Source: Paragonimus skrjabini miyazakii (taxonomy: Eukaryota > Platyhelminthes > Trematoda > Plagiorchiida > Troglotrematidae). From it: a stretch of DNA of 64,000 nt. Position numbers and translations under genes: made by a program. The notes under the pieces were generated by a model, which saw only the letters and a list, made by a program, of their open reading frames with translations, was not told where the DNA came from and did not search any database. Positions 28,901 to 40,900 of this stretch are shown one piece after another (position 1 is the first letter of the stretch; each line of letters starts with the position of its first letter). The DNA is taken from the NCBI GenBank assembly GCA_014338405.1, contig JTDE01000201.1, forward strand, positions 14,302 through 78,301, in the 5' to 3' direction.

Positions 28901-31900
28901 AGCGTAAGTGACATTTGTGTGTACTTAGTTGTTGTGCTTGTGATGGTTTATAGATGACTCACGCGTTCGTTTGATAACTGACTATTTCAAAATGGAACAC
29001 CACCCATACCTGATCGCAGCCTTCGCATTCAGATAAGCTTTTCGGTTATCGATTGGATAGAACATAGTGACTCTGTTCATTCCCCTTTCGAAATGATCGG
29101 ACAGGCTGAACACTATTCATACAGGGCTATGGTTGAGCATTTGGATTTGATTAATCGGTCATGCCTATTGTGAGTTTGTTGGGGTTGTGGTTAACACGCT
29201 AGTCTTACAAGCACCAGGGTTAGAGCACAAACTCCGATCCGGACAAGGATATGCACTACTGATGAGTCCTAATAAGAGCGAAACTCGAGTCTAATATTTC
29301 TTTTCGAAGTGGATTAGTCGAAAGGCTTATCTGAATGCGAAGGTTATGATCAATTCTGCGTGGTGTTCAATTTTGAAATAACCTAAATCCCCGAATCTTC
29401 ACTACTGAATTAAGTATTTATTTGCTATCTTCCTTCTAGCAAAAATGATTGCCTTCGCTTGTCCAGCGAATTCGATATCTTGTTTGTATAGTAAGTGATA
29501 CCTTCGGACTTCTGGGTTATTTGCACATAACACATTTTCAGTCTCCATTTGATAGCAAGACCGGACTGTTCAATTCATGCAGTCAAGCTAAACTGATTCA
29601 CAAAGAAAGTGTTCACATGTGAATGATGTTCTTTTTTTATGAATCAAATTACCGACTAAGTAGCGGTTAATACGATTGATGTTTGCCATCAACTCACCAT
29701 ATTGATTAGACCCATATTTTGCAATATTCGGATAGCGACCAAGAAGGCAAACATGAGCTTGTGCTTTTCAAACAAGCTTCGGCATACGTTGGAATATAAA
29801 CTGAATGTGAAATAGTTGTTAATGTTGACAACACGCTGAGGGACGTTATCTAGGCAGAGAATGTAGGGAAAACAACATAGTTATCAACAGTGAAATGGAT
29901 GGATAACTATAACTAACCGACAAGAAAACATCATTTTAAGGTGAATATTTGAGATCAGTACATTACAAGCGTTACATGTATAGCCGTGGTTGTATCGGTT
30001 CGTTTTATAATAAACAAAGTACACTTTAAAATTTCTGAAAGTGTACTTGATGCAAATGGAATGTTTGAAGAAATCACTTACGAGGTTAGTGATGACCCTG
30101 GAAGCTAAAGCGCGATGGATTTTTGGCCAGTGGATTATATGGTTAGGCCGTCGTATATAACGTTGACTTACATGTTAACAAGAAACATATCCAGGCACCC
30201 AACACTAGACGAGAGCAGTTAAGGCAACTGAGCTTTAAATCAACGACATTACAGTCGGGAGTCACTGGAATTACTAGTGAATAAGCTCGAGCTCTCTAAA
30301 ATCTGTTGGGGAATGAAAATACTCTGAGCAATCAATCGCTGGCTACTCAAGCTGACTTACTGTTTAACTTGTTTTCCCCACTGATATAAGTAGGTTCCTA
30401 TGTTTGATAAAAATGTCATTACCGTGATCATACAGTCTAACAGTAAATAAGAGATAGACTGTATTTGTATCCGAACGGGTTCCATAACGATTCATATTGG
30501 GATGAACTCTGTGCAACTTAAGTCACTGTGAACTGCTTTGAGTTCCCGAAAGCTGGTGCTGAACGGTATGCTTTTGCGGATACAAAGCCGAATTGTGTGG
30601 CCAATTTAAGTCCAAGTTATAGTGTAGCTGTCTGCCCCTACAAGACTAGCAACGCACAAGCCCACATTGGTTTATCCCAGTGACCAAAGTCAAAGTACTC
30701 CTGAGAATATACTTCAACAGCAAGCAGCTGACGATTCGACCCCTTATCTAGTGATGGCCAAAAAGAATAAGACCATGAGGTAGGTGATCGGAAGCCTTTC
30801 AAGTCTAGCCTGCTCACATTCGTTAGCCAGGTGATTAACTGGTTTGAAATTACATTCCTGACCTTTCTGAAAACAAAGATTCTCCCATGGTAGTCCCTAA
30901 GTAAGGAAGACAACTACAAGTTGAGTACACCATACCTAGTTTGAGCACACTGTTTCTCTCGTTGGTTCGAGTCCAGCAAAAGCCTATATTTGTTCACAAC
31001 TAGATTTTGTCTAGCTTGCCAGCCTTGCCAAATTGTTTGTCAATAATACATATTAACAATTTAAGCCAAGAAGAAAACGTAGACAAAATGTGAAACACGA
31101 ACGGAAGAAATGTACAGAAGTAGACGCATAGCTATACATTATATACGGAATAAGTAAATTACATGGATTTACATCTTGTCTAAAAAAACTTAGAAAATAG
31201 CATTCAGATGTGGCTGAGAAAACAAGAGTTTAAGGTCTACGCTTTACATATCAGTAATCCTCTGTAGAGTGATCAACACGATTACGTCCATAGTCCCATC
31301 GATATAATCTATCCAGCCATCTTGGTGTAAAGATGAAAAATTGCTCATGTGATCATCCGAAGTCGATGACGTATAACGATGCCAACTGACCCGGTATCAA
31401 TAGGAACTATGCCGCAATCTCGTTGATTATTGAACCATGCCTCTATGCATGTCATGATGAATTCAAATAATTATTTCTTTTTAACACTGGTGTCCAATTC
31501 CCTGCAAATCAGTAATTCTCTGCAATAGATTACCAGTTCAAATCAAGGAACACTATCTCAGAAACCTGAAACGACTTGACACACTAGTAATCCAACATCC
31601 GATTTGGAGTTTACAATATATATTATCATTTTGGATCAGTCGGGGGTGTGATGTACAGCAACAGTACCAAGACAGCTATGCAATTCGACTTACCAGCTTT
31701 GTCTGCATTCACAATTCCATTGAGAAATATATTGACGAACCACTCCAGTGAATATTGATACATCGGGTCAATATTTGCAAGATCAGCAACACAAAAGAAC
31801 AAAATTTGCGTGCGTACCGCCACCGGGATGTATTTGCTACGAGTCTCATCAATGTCATGTTCTGTCTGTTCAGCAACCACAACTTTGGCCTGGATCTCAC

Positions 31901-34900
31901 TGGATTTCAATTTTGAAGCTTCCAAAGTCTGAATAAGATCTACATCATCCACCGGAGAGCCTTCTGTGGCGCTCAAACGTTCCAATATTCTATCTTCGAT
32001 CTCCTTCAGTTCTTGTTTCATTTTGGCATTGCTGACAATCAACTGATTTTTGGCCTCTTCCAAATCCGGCCTTTCCTCTGCTACCACTATACCCAGCAGT
32101 TGATCTTCCAAACCATCCGGTGATAAGGTGAAATTGACCAAAGTTACTTTAGTCGAGACTTCCGGCTTATAGTGAGGGTTTGGAAGTTTTGTTGTAATAT
32201 AAAATCGAAAATCTTCATGATACGGAATCACAGCATCTCCTAACTTTATCACAGTCGCACCCTGGTGTTTGTAGGTCTGTTTGAGTAACACTGGTTCCAG
32301 AGCCGGATCAAGTTCTTCGCCAACATTCTCAAGTAAACAGGGTTTTCCAAATCGAATCGAATTTTCAAGGCTGCGCAAAAAGTCCTTATCTGACATTTTG
32401 ATCACAGTCATACCCTCATGTGAGCCCAATGCTTTGATCCATTTGTTGGCTTGACCCTGTGGATCAATAAACAGAGGCCATCTTCGTGAGAACTGGACAA
32501 TGACGGCATTTTCAATGGATAACACATCCTTTGGTAAACCGAAGATATGCCAATTACGCAATTTGACCGGATCTCCATAGGTCTGTACTAACGTAGGTGC
32601 CGGATCTGAGGTGTGAGGGACACCATGTTGCTTCAATTTGTTAACCCATTCGGTAGACATATCTGTGCGATATTTTCCGGAAAATGGCCCGAAATAAGCA
32701 ACAGAACCGGCAGAACAGAGCACATTTCCAGCCAGATTATCGAGCAAATGTTGAAATTGAATAACAGATTCTTTCCAACGGATTTTCTCACTGCCCAGAC
32801 CGCTAATGAGTTTGTCAGCGCGAACCAAACGAGCTTCGCATAATTGACTTTTCTCCTCCAACTCACGTTGACGACGGATACACTCGTCATATTTGTTTTG
32901 TAAATTATAAATCCGGTCTTCACAAGCTTTCAATCGACCACGGGCTTCCCGTAATATTTTCTCAGTCTCAGCCAGTTCCAATTCAGATGATTGAAGTGCT
33001 TGACGTTTTGGAGCTACATTCTTTGCAACATGATAATACTTATACATCGCACGAACCCAAAGACATATGCTTGTGCATGCCTTGCTTACTTTAGCGATTG
33101 CTGCTGGCATAAAACTCTCCGATTCAATATACGGTTTTATTTTAATAATCACACTATCCGGAATATTGTCTCTATCGAAATTAAGCAACGAATCCAGAAA
33201 TTTTCCAGGATCTTGCAGTAGCATTTTCCCAGGTTCCCAATAGTCATCCACCTTCACTCCGGGCTTGTCACCGGCTACTTTTTTTGGTTTTATATCTTTC
33301 ATTATACACACAGTCTCCATAACCAGCCTTACACCTTCCGGAGGTCGCATCATTGCCCGAACTTCGGTAATATCGTTTTTATTCAACGATTTTAACGCTT
33401 CCAACGACTCGAACAATGCGGGCATTGCTTCATCTAAATCACGTTGCGCGTCATCTCGGATGGTTTCACATTCACGCGCTTTTTTCAATGCTTGTTGTTC
33501 TTCATGAGCCACCACCTTTTTCGTTTCTTCGGCTATCTTCGAATCACGTGCAATTTCTTCCATTGTGACTTTAGACTCCTCAACAGCCTTCTCCAATTCC
33601 GGTTTCATGACCTCCAGTTCCTCCTGTAATTTGGACACAACTTCCTCAGTGAATAACAATTTGTCCAATCCGATCTTAGTACGATTACGTGCTATGGTCA
33701 CTTCTTGCTTCTTCAGCCCATATATCTTTGAAAATACACCCAGTAATTCTAGAAAACTTGTTGGAGTCACATAGTTGTGGCGGTTCAGTTCCTGTTTCAT
33801 CAGATCCGTACTTCGCATCACCGACTGATGCAAGTCGATACACATCTGAACCATCGATTTGATCGTGTTCTCATCCACGTCTAGTTCGGGCATCTGTTGT
33901 AGCGTACGATAGGCAACCGACTCTAGTGCTTCTGACGGCCAAGGGCTGAACCAGTCGATGGTGCAACAGCTGACCAGGGCAGGGAACTGTCGCAGTCGGG
34001 CACGGAAAATTTCCCCAATAGGACTCATGGTGATAACGGTGTGTAAGTTTGCACGAACACGTTTGGTGTAGCAGTTGAATAGATTGGTCTTAGTTGGTTG
34101 TAGATTCTGATCGGCAACTACTGTTTTCATCGCGTCAAAAATCTTGTCTAGATCGTCCAGGGTGTATATGTTGGGTACATCGCCAGCATTCAAAATGTTA
34201 TTGATATCCTCTAGGAACGATTCTGATTTAATCTGTAGGAAGATACAACAGATGAAAAATGTGTTAGTTACTTTGATCTGTGCGAATAACCGGCATTCCC
34301 ACGGGATTAGAACTCAAACCGTCTGTTCCATCGCCAATCTGTATTGGTCACTGCCGTGTGGTTCAAAATTTAAAACAATAATTTCATTTCACTACTAATA
34401 AGTAGTTTGGCAGATTTATCATTTTAGATCAGACCCAATTGCGAAAAGTCAGGGCTTTGGCTGGATTCGAACCGAGCTCCTGGCGTGGTTTCGTAGTTCA
34501 GCTGGTAGAGTGCTTACCGTGTTTGGGTGTGGTGTTTCTGTCACTGGTTCGAATCCAGCCGAGGCACTGACTTTTCGCAACTAAGTATTATCTAAAAAAT
34601 TTCATTTCAGTATCATCACTTATGCAACTCATGTCAGGTTGAAAACTTGTTCGAACTCGTTAGTGGAAGATGATAATTATAGATTCAAACTCATAGTCGT
34701 CGTACCACAATTCTGGGCCGTTAACTACTAAAGTATCGGTCGTACGTTAGTTGTGTCGCTGACCAGGCGTGGTCGCACCTACCTACAATCCGAATTGGAC
34801 ACCATTTCACGTCATTCGTACGCTGTCTAGTCTTTGTTTGTCACAGTTTTCATCTGATACGTGATGTGTGAGTGAAACCACAAGAAATGTGGCTCAAGTA

Positions 34901-37900
34901 AATTTTGTAACATACGTCTTCCAGTGTCCCTCGACTTCGGTAACTCTGATGAACGAATTCGAACTCAGTGTTATCAGGTACCACTTTCCGACAAGATCTA
35001 CAAACGTGCGCTAACTACGAGTTCAAAAGGATGACGCTGAAAAGGTATAATATACTTTTGAGGTTAAAAAATAATAGGTCAATCGGCTGTCATAACAAGT
35101 CATTCTTATCAGACTGTCGGGTAAGTGTTTCAACCGGTGGTAATAGATTTTTGGTTATATGCACAAATCGTAATGACTAACTCAGATGATAGAGACATCC
35201 GTCATGGCGGAAATCGAGCGTGAAAGATAAACAGTACTGGATTGCAAACTACCATACTATATTCGAAGATGCTCATAACAAGAGTTCGAGCATAATTAAG
35301 AAGAAAAGCAACTGTGGTTGTAACCTCCTATGGATCGTACAATAAAAATCTTCTTTAATATTCAAAACCTAAGTATACAACAACTAAATGAGTTTCGTAA
35401 ATTTCATGCGGTTCATTTCTGGGCTATAATCCTGCAGATCGGCGAGAATGCAGGTTGATTCTGACGCCAGTCAGTCATGGAGGCAAAACACAATTACTAT
35501 GAGCTATTGCACATGAACTTCACTCAAATCGACATCCATTCACTGTTTACGGCAAACTGTCGATGTGATGACGCCATCAGTAAGTTTTCGGTCGAAATGT
35601 GAAGCAGTGATTCGGAAACGTGAGTCAAGCAAGATGGCTGCGGCCGGCGACTGCGCTAGGTTTGTGGAAGTCAGTTCTCGTACTATCCGCCGTCTGTCAG
35701 TGTGTTACTGGTCACGTGATATCCACAAACTCCGTTGACTGCGTCCTCCGGGTGACCGCGTCAATCTACAGTCGTGTTCACATCCAGATAGCTGCGTCCG
35801 GCTGAATCCGATTGACCGGGTATTACCTACTTCCCCAGTACGCTAACATGCGGCTAACAGGCCTGAACGCAATGTCGCTAGCGTGATTCAGGGCGGCTTC
35901 ACGGATATTTTTTCTACACAAACAGAACGTGGTTCCAATTTGGGGTTTGCACAGCGTCACAATATGTTTCCTCCTCTGCCCCAAACAAGTTCCTATTCAA
36001 CTGACCTTTTTCTGAATTGTGGCTCCTCGAGAAGTCAGTTGTCATTATTGGTTAGTCTAGCTATCACGGGATTGAGGAACTCACCACAAATGGAGTCGCA
36101 ACACCGTTATGGATTTGTAACGGTTCAGGACCCCGCGCTAAACCCGATGGCTCGATCCTAGCCATCCATTCGCCCCACATCCGATCAGGAGACCACATGT
36201 TAACTGTCTCAATCACTCACATATCCCTGACCTATTCACAAGGTCACAGACACATCACGCGCTACACAGGCCAGCGCGTGATTCAACAGGCCCTGTCCAC
36301 TCCGCTTGGCGTAATTCACCTTCACTCACTCGACAAACAGTGACGCCTTCTCCCCTCAATACTGCGTGAGGCAAGGTCACATGCACACACACACACGCGC
36401 GTTAACTTACAGACACGTAATGCGCGCACATGTAAGCGACTAAACTCGTAAGAGGCACAACACAACACAACTACTGAAGCGCATCACACAATCTGAACAG
36501 ACGCGACTCGAACAATTGATCAGTGACGAGGAACTCGGCGGTCGAAAGCCATCCCAACTTCTGGGACGTTTGTTACAAATACTGGACGGATGGTCCATGG
36601 ACGAAGCATTATTTCGTCAATTATTTCTACAGCGTTTTCCAACTTCCGTTTGCACCACCTTACTCTCTCGTGAGAAGATGCCGTTGCAGGAATTAGCTGA
36701 CCTCGCGGACGAGATCACCAGCATTCCCAGCACTTCGCAAGTCAGTTCGGTTGTTACAACACCACAAGATTCCTTAAAGCACGTTCTTTGCCGCCAAATT
36801 GAGCTGCTAAACAACAATTTGGAAAATCTCCAGTTAAATCAAGCATCGCGAAACCGCAGCCACAGTCATCACCGTTCTACACGCTCTCCAGCACGTAAGA
36901 CACAGCGTTCTAACAGTTGTCAAGGTAACCTCTGTTGGTATCACACCACGTTCGGAACCAAGGCTCGTAAATGCATTCCACGTTTTCCCTCCCTACTTGT
37001 CAACTTCGAAATGAGCTGCCGTGGCAAAGGTGGTAAAATTCGCGTCAAGTCGAAGACCAGGTCGACCCGTGCTGGTCTGCAGTCCCCTGTGGGTCGTGTG
37101 CACCGTCTCCTGCGCAAAGGCAACTACGCTGAACGCGTCGGCGCTGGTGCTCCAATCTACCTGGCTGCCGTGTTGGAGTACCTGGAGGCTGAGGTTTCGG
37201 AGTTAGCCGGGTATGCTGCCCGGGACAACAAGAAGACCCGCATCATTCCCCGTCACTTGCAACTGGCCATTCGCAACGACGAGGAGTTGAACAAGCTGCT
37301 TGGTGGTGTGACCATCGCCCAGGGTGCTGTCCCTCCCAACATCCAGGCCGTGCTTTTGCCCAAGGAGACCACATGTTAACTGTCCCACTCACTCACGTAT
37401 CCCTGGCCTATTCACAAGGTCACAGACACATCACGCGCTACACAGGCCAGCGCGTGATTCAACAGGCCCTGTCCACTCTGCACACACAGGCTCCGCTTGA
37501 CGTAATTCATCTTCACTCACCCGACAGACAGTCACGCCTTCTCCCCTCAACAGATTCGTTTTCCACTCGAATCTCTGCAATAATCCGGCCTTTAAATCAA
37601 GTGTCCTTGCCAATCCTTGCCGTGAGTTTATTTTAGATCTATTCTCTGTATATTCTCTTGACGCTGTTCATGTGCCCTTTCTTCTCCCTCAGTTACCACA
37701 GGATGATATTGACGACAACATGGTTGAAGAACTAAATTTATCCTCACTGCTTATTGAAATTCCTGATTTCTGCTAGTCCGATCTTACCTTATTGTTATTG
37801 CAACCTCGGCGTACAACACGTGATAAAATCATAGTTCCATTCCATCAATTAGCAATATATTCTTTAATAACAATTGACAACAACCCTTTTAAACAACAAA

Positions 37901-40900
37901 GGAGCAAATGTTATTAGAAAGTTGTATGTAGAAATCTGCTTGCATGAATGTAGCAGAAGGTGAGTTAGACACAAATGTATGAAAAGTGGTCATAGAAACA
38001 TTATACGTTCATCCCTACGCAATAACCATACAACGAATTAGTATAATGTTTCAAAATAACCGTCAATTCGGCCGTCGATCTGTACATTTTAGCGTATTTG
38101 TAAAGTTGGCAAGCTACTAAGCCGAATAGCGCTTCTATGGAACTGAGATCAGGAATGCTAGGCCAATAATCCCTAGAATAAACAGCTATGTTCTGATTAG
38201 GGCAGTTCATTCACTTCACAGACCGTAGCTGTTTTTGTACGATTGTCGAACGTCTGTCTTGAATGTTTTGACTGAAATACACATTTTTTCTGAGTATCAT
38301 ATTGCCAATAGCTTTCAGCACCTGGTAAAGCCATTTTATTCTTTCTCGTTACAGGAGCAGGCGAAATGACATTGATTGGTACAGGAAAAGTGAGTTTTAG
38401 TTCAAACTAGACGATGCTGTATTTACCGCGCATTCACTAGAATGAATTCATTCAGGTTCATTCATGTTAATCATGGCACTTGACATCTGTTGTGCAGCTC
38501 ATATAGAGACATTGATAGTAAATAGTAACTTGAGGTCCAAGGCACGTCTTGCTGTATTAGAGACTAACCGAAATATTCATCGTCCGTTTCGTTCTGATAG
38601 GGTCTCTTGTTTTCTCTTACGCTTCGAGTGAACACTGTCATTTGATCTATTCAACTTTTGAGTGCCAGAATTCATAGACCTCCACAGTATTTTAGAAATC
38701 CTTTTTATACTCTGCTGAAAAGTGAAAATCTCCTCGGTTTCTTAACTGGTCAGTTTGTCTCCTGGTTGTATGAGTTGTACAGAACAGATGTAAGATGATG
38801 TGTATTCATATGGGGTTTGTTCGCACGAAAATTGGTTCACGCCCTAGTCATAGCTAAAGAGATTTGGCAATTGTAAAGTTGACGTGGCAGTGATGTATAT
38901 CCCGTTCTCAAAGCAAACGATATCTAAGTAATTGGTTAATATTATGGGAAAGGGTCAGAATAAATGCATCATAGCAACCTGGGGTGACCGTGTTTTTATA
39001 CTTCTGTACAGAATTCATTTTCTATAAAAGTTATTTAAATCAGACCCAGTTTACTGACTACCTAATAGTATTTCTTCACTTGCCTAAAAAAAAGTTTATA
39101 TTATGGACCTGATTATCATAAAAATAGTATTATAAAACGGAATGTTACTTTGTCACAAAAACCACATAACTCAATGGATTGAACTGTGACTAAACTTTAG
39201 CTGAAAATGATAAACGATGTCCTGGACATAACTGTCAACCCCGATAAACTGACTGTTTGAACATTTTGGGGTACAACATGTTAAATCGCGTGTTCCACTC
39301 TGAACACATACGTTTGCAACAGCTACTGAATGATATACAATCGTCAACCCTCTCGACTGCTGGCGCACCTGCGAAGTCGGCAGGGTAACATGTCCATAGG
39401 TGTAAGATATCCCCACCAAATCTAGTACGAATGAAGTCGAACAATTTGGGCGTAGTGTTTAACATGTTATTTCGACTACAATATTTTTGAGGAAGGCCAT
39501 CCGAGGTGGTTAAAACATCGAATATTACAACTTGCTCGTAATGTTGTGTTATTCTCAATCCATTTGTTAAGTCCACAGAAGATTGTCTACTAGAACTACT
39601 GTTTGTGCAACACTTCCTAAACTCTCACGTTCACGTATTCCTGACTGTAACTTGGAAGATCTATAGTGTTAGTAGCGGACAAAGTCATGGAACTCACACC
39701 ACCCGTTAACAATGATGGAATCATTTCCTATTCGTTCACTTCCAGAAATGCCTCACACTCGTATCCTTGTTTCGTAAGCATCAACATCAAAGTGAACAAC
39801 TTCAGCTCCAGTTAACTCAGTTGTCTACGCATATATCGGTATAGCATATTGTCATCCTACACTCGTGGTTTGGATAGAATGTACCTTTACCTTCAAAAAT
39901 TTCATGTACACGCCAAGCGTCGCACCATCCCTTGTGAGTCTCCTTGGCGCACATCTGATTTCGGATGGAAACACGATCAGCTGAATTTGGCAAACAAACT
40001 CAGCTGTGACTCAGACCTCGTGTCGCCTAGTTTCCATACATTATGGAAAAAGTGGTCCTAACTTGTGTATTGACGCGATAACCAGTCTTTTTTTAAAATT
40101 TACATTCTTATTTTAAAGTTGACAATAAATCTGTAATTCCAACATGTAACGAACGTTTTCCCACTGTTCCCCTAGCAGTGGAGTTCCTCGTCGTTGATAT
40201 CCGGTTTACCATTACTAGCACAGATTTCCTGAACGAGTTTGGTTTTTAAGTGAACATGAAACATCGTCGTTTGCTTGACCTATCACCAACTTGATCGTCA
40301 AACACCAAGAAGTAAAAATTGACTCTTTTCGTCTCTAAGCTACTCTGACTGGTGTGTATCCGGTGGGCGCTCCACTGCTTGTTTAACTCCAAGGAATTCC
40401 TAACCTCAATCTCCATAACTTAATCGTCAAACACAGCATAATTCATCAAATCAGCATCCCTGCACCCCTAGTGACCTCCAAACGACAACTACCGAGCTCT
40501 GACAGGCTTGAAATCGCTCAAAAGAAGGATTATTCGACTGCCAAAAAAACATACTCATCGCCGCTTCAAAGTGTTCTCAAAGTCTTCGCTAACTGGCTTC
40601 CAGTTGGTAACTGGTAAATGGTCGCCTGTCTCCTTTTTCATCATGACCAATCAGCTCAAACACGATACAGCATTTTCAGCCCGAGGGCTCTTATTGATCT
40701 GTAGGACAAGCAAGTAGTTCCGCTATCATATGTTTTTACCGGTCACTGATCCTAATTTTTTCAACAAAACCGAATCGTTATGCATTACTATAATTAAGCC
40801 TTTTGTACTTGCGACTGACTTCCCTCAGAAAGTGTAGGCAACTAACATCTCATTTGAAAGTAGCATTCATTACGTGAGAATAACAAAACTTTAAACCAGT

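Larger units (their letters stand above)
27101..29697. other. Dynein intron E8-E9 (2.6 kb)
   Basis: The intron contains a hammerhead SINE at about 29130-29400. The other frames are short and unrecognised. Confidence 0.55.

Noticed and set aside
30083..30098. A 16-nt micro-exon with strong donor GTAAGT as the E6-E8 linker
   Set aside because: Phase is correct, but it would delete about 11 conserved residues, so it is kept only as an alternative.
30638..30913. Minus-strand frame with RNVISNQLITWLT, resembling the missing dynein linker exon
   Set aside because: The good acceptor (TTTGTTTTCAG) before it gives the wrong phase and an immediate stop when joined to E6.
31240..31340. 'tcgatataatctatccagcc' region as a dynein exon
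   Set aside because: Its minus-strand translation does not match dynein. It looks like a piece of dispersed repeat.
35195..35300. Possible further hammerhead SINE copy
   Set aside because: Only vague similarity ('gctcataacaagagttcgagc'), with no CTGANGA core.
37380..37550. Histone 3' stem-loop after the H2A frame
   Set aside because: The hairpin there (CACGCGCT/AGCGCGTG) lacks the histone stem-loop consensus and also occurs in the upstream repeat, where there is no histone.
37373..37636. Open frame downstream of H2A as a separate gene
   Set aside because: It consists mainly of the direct repeat and has no family resemblance.
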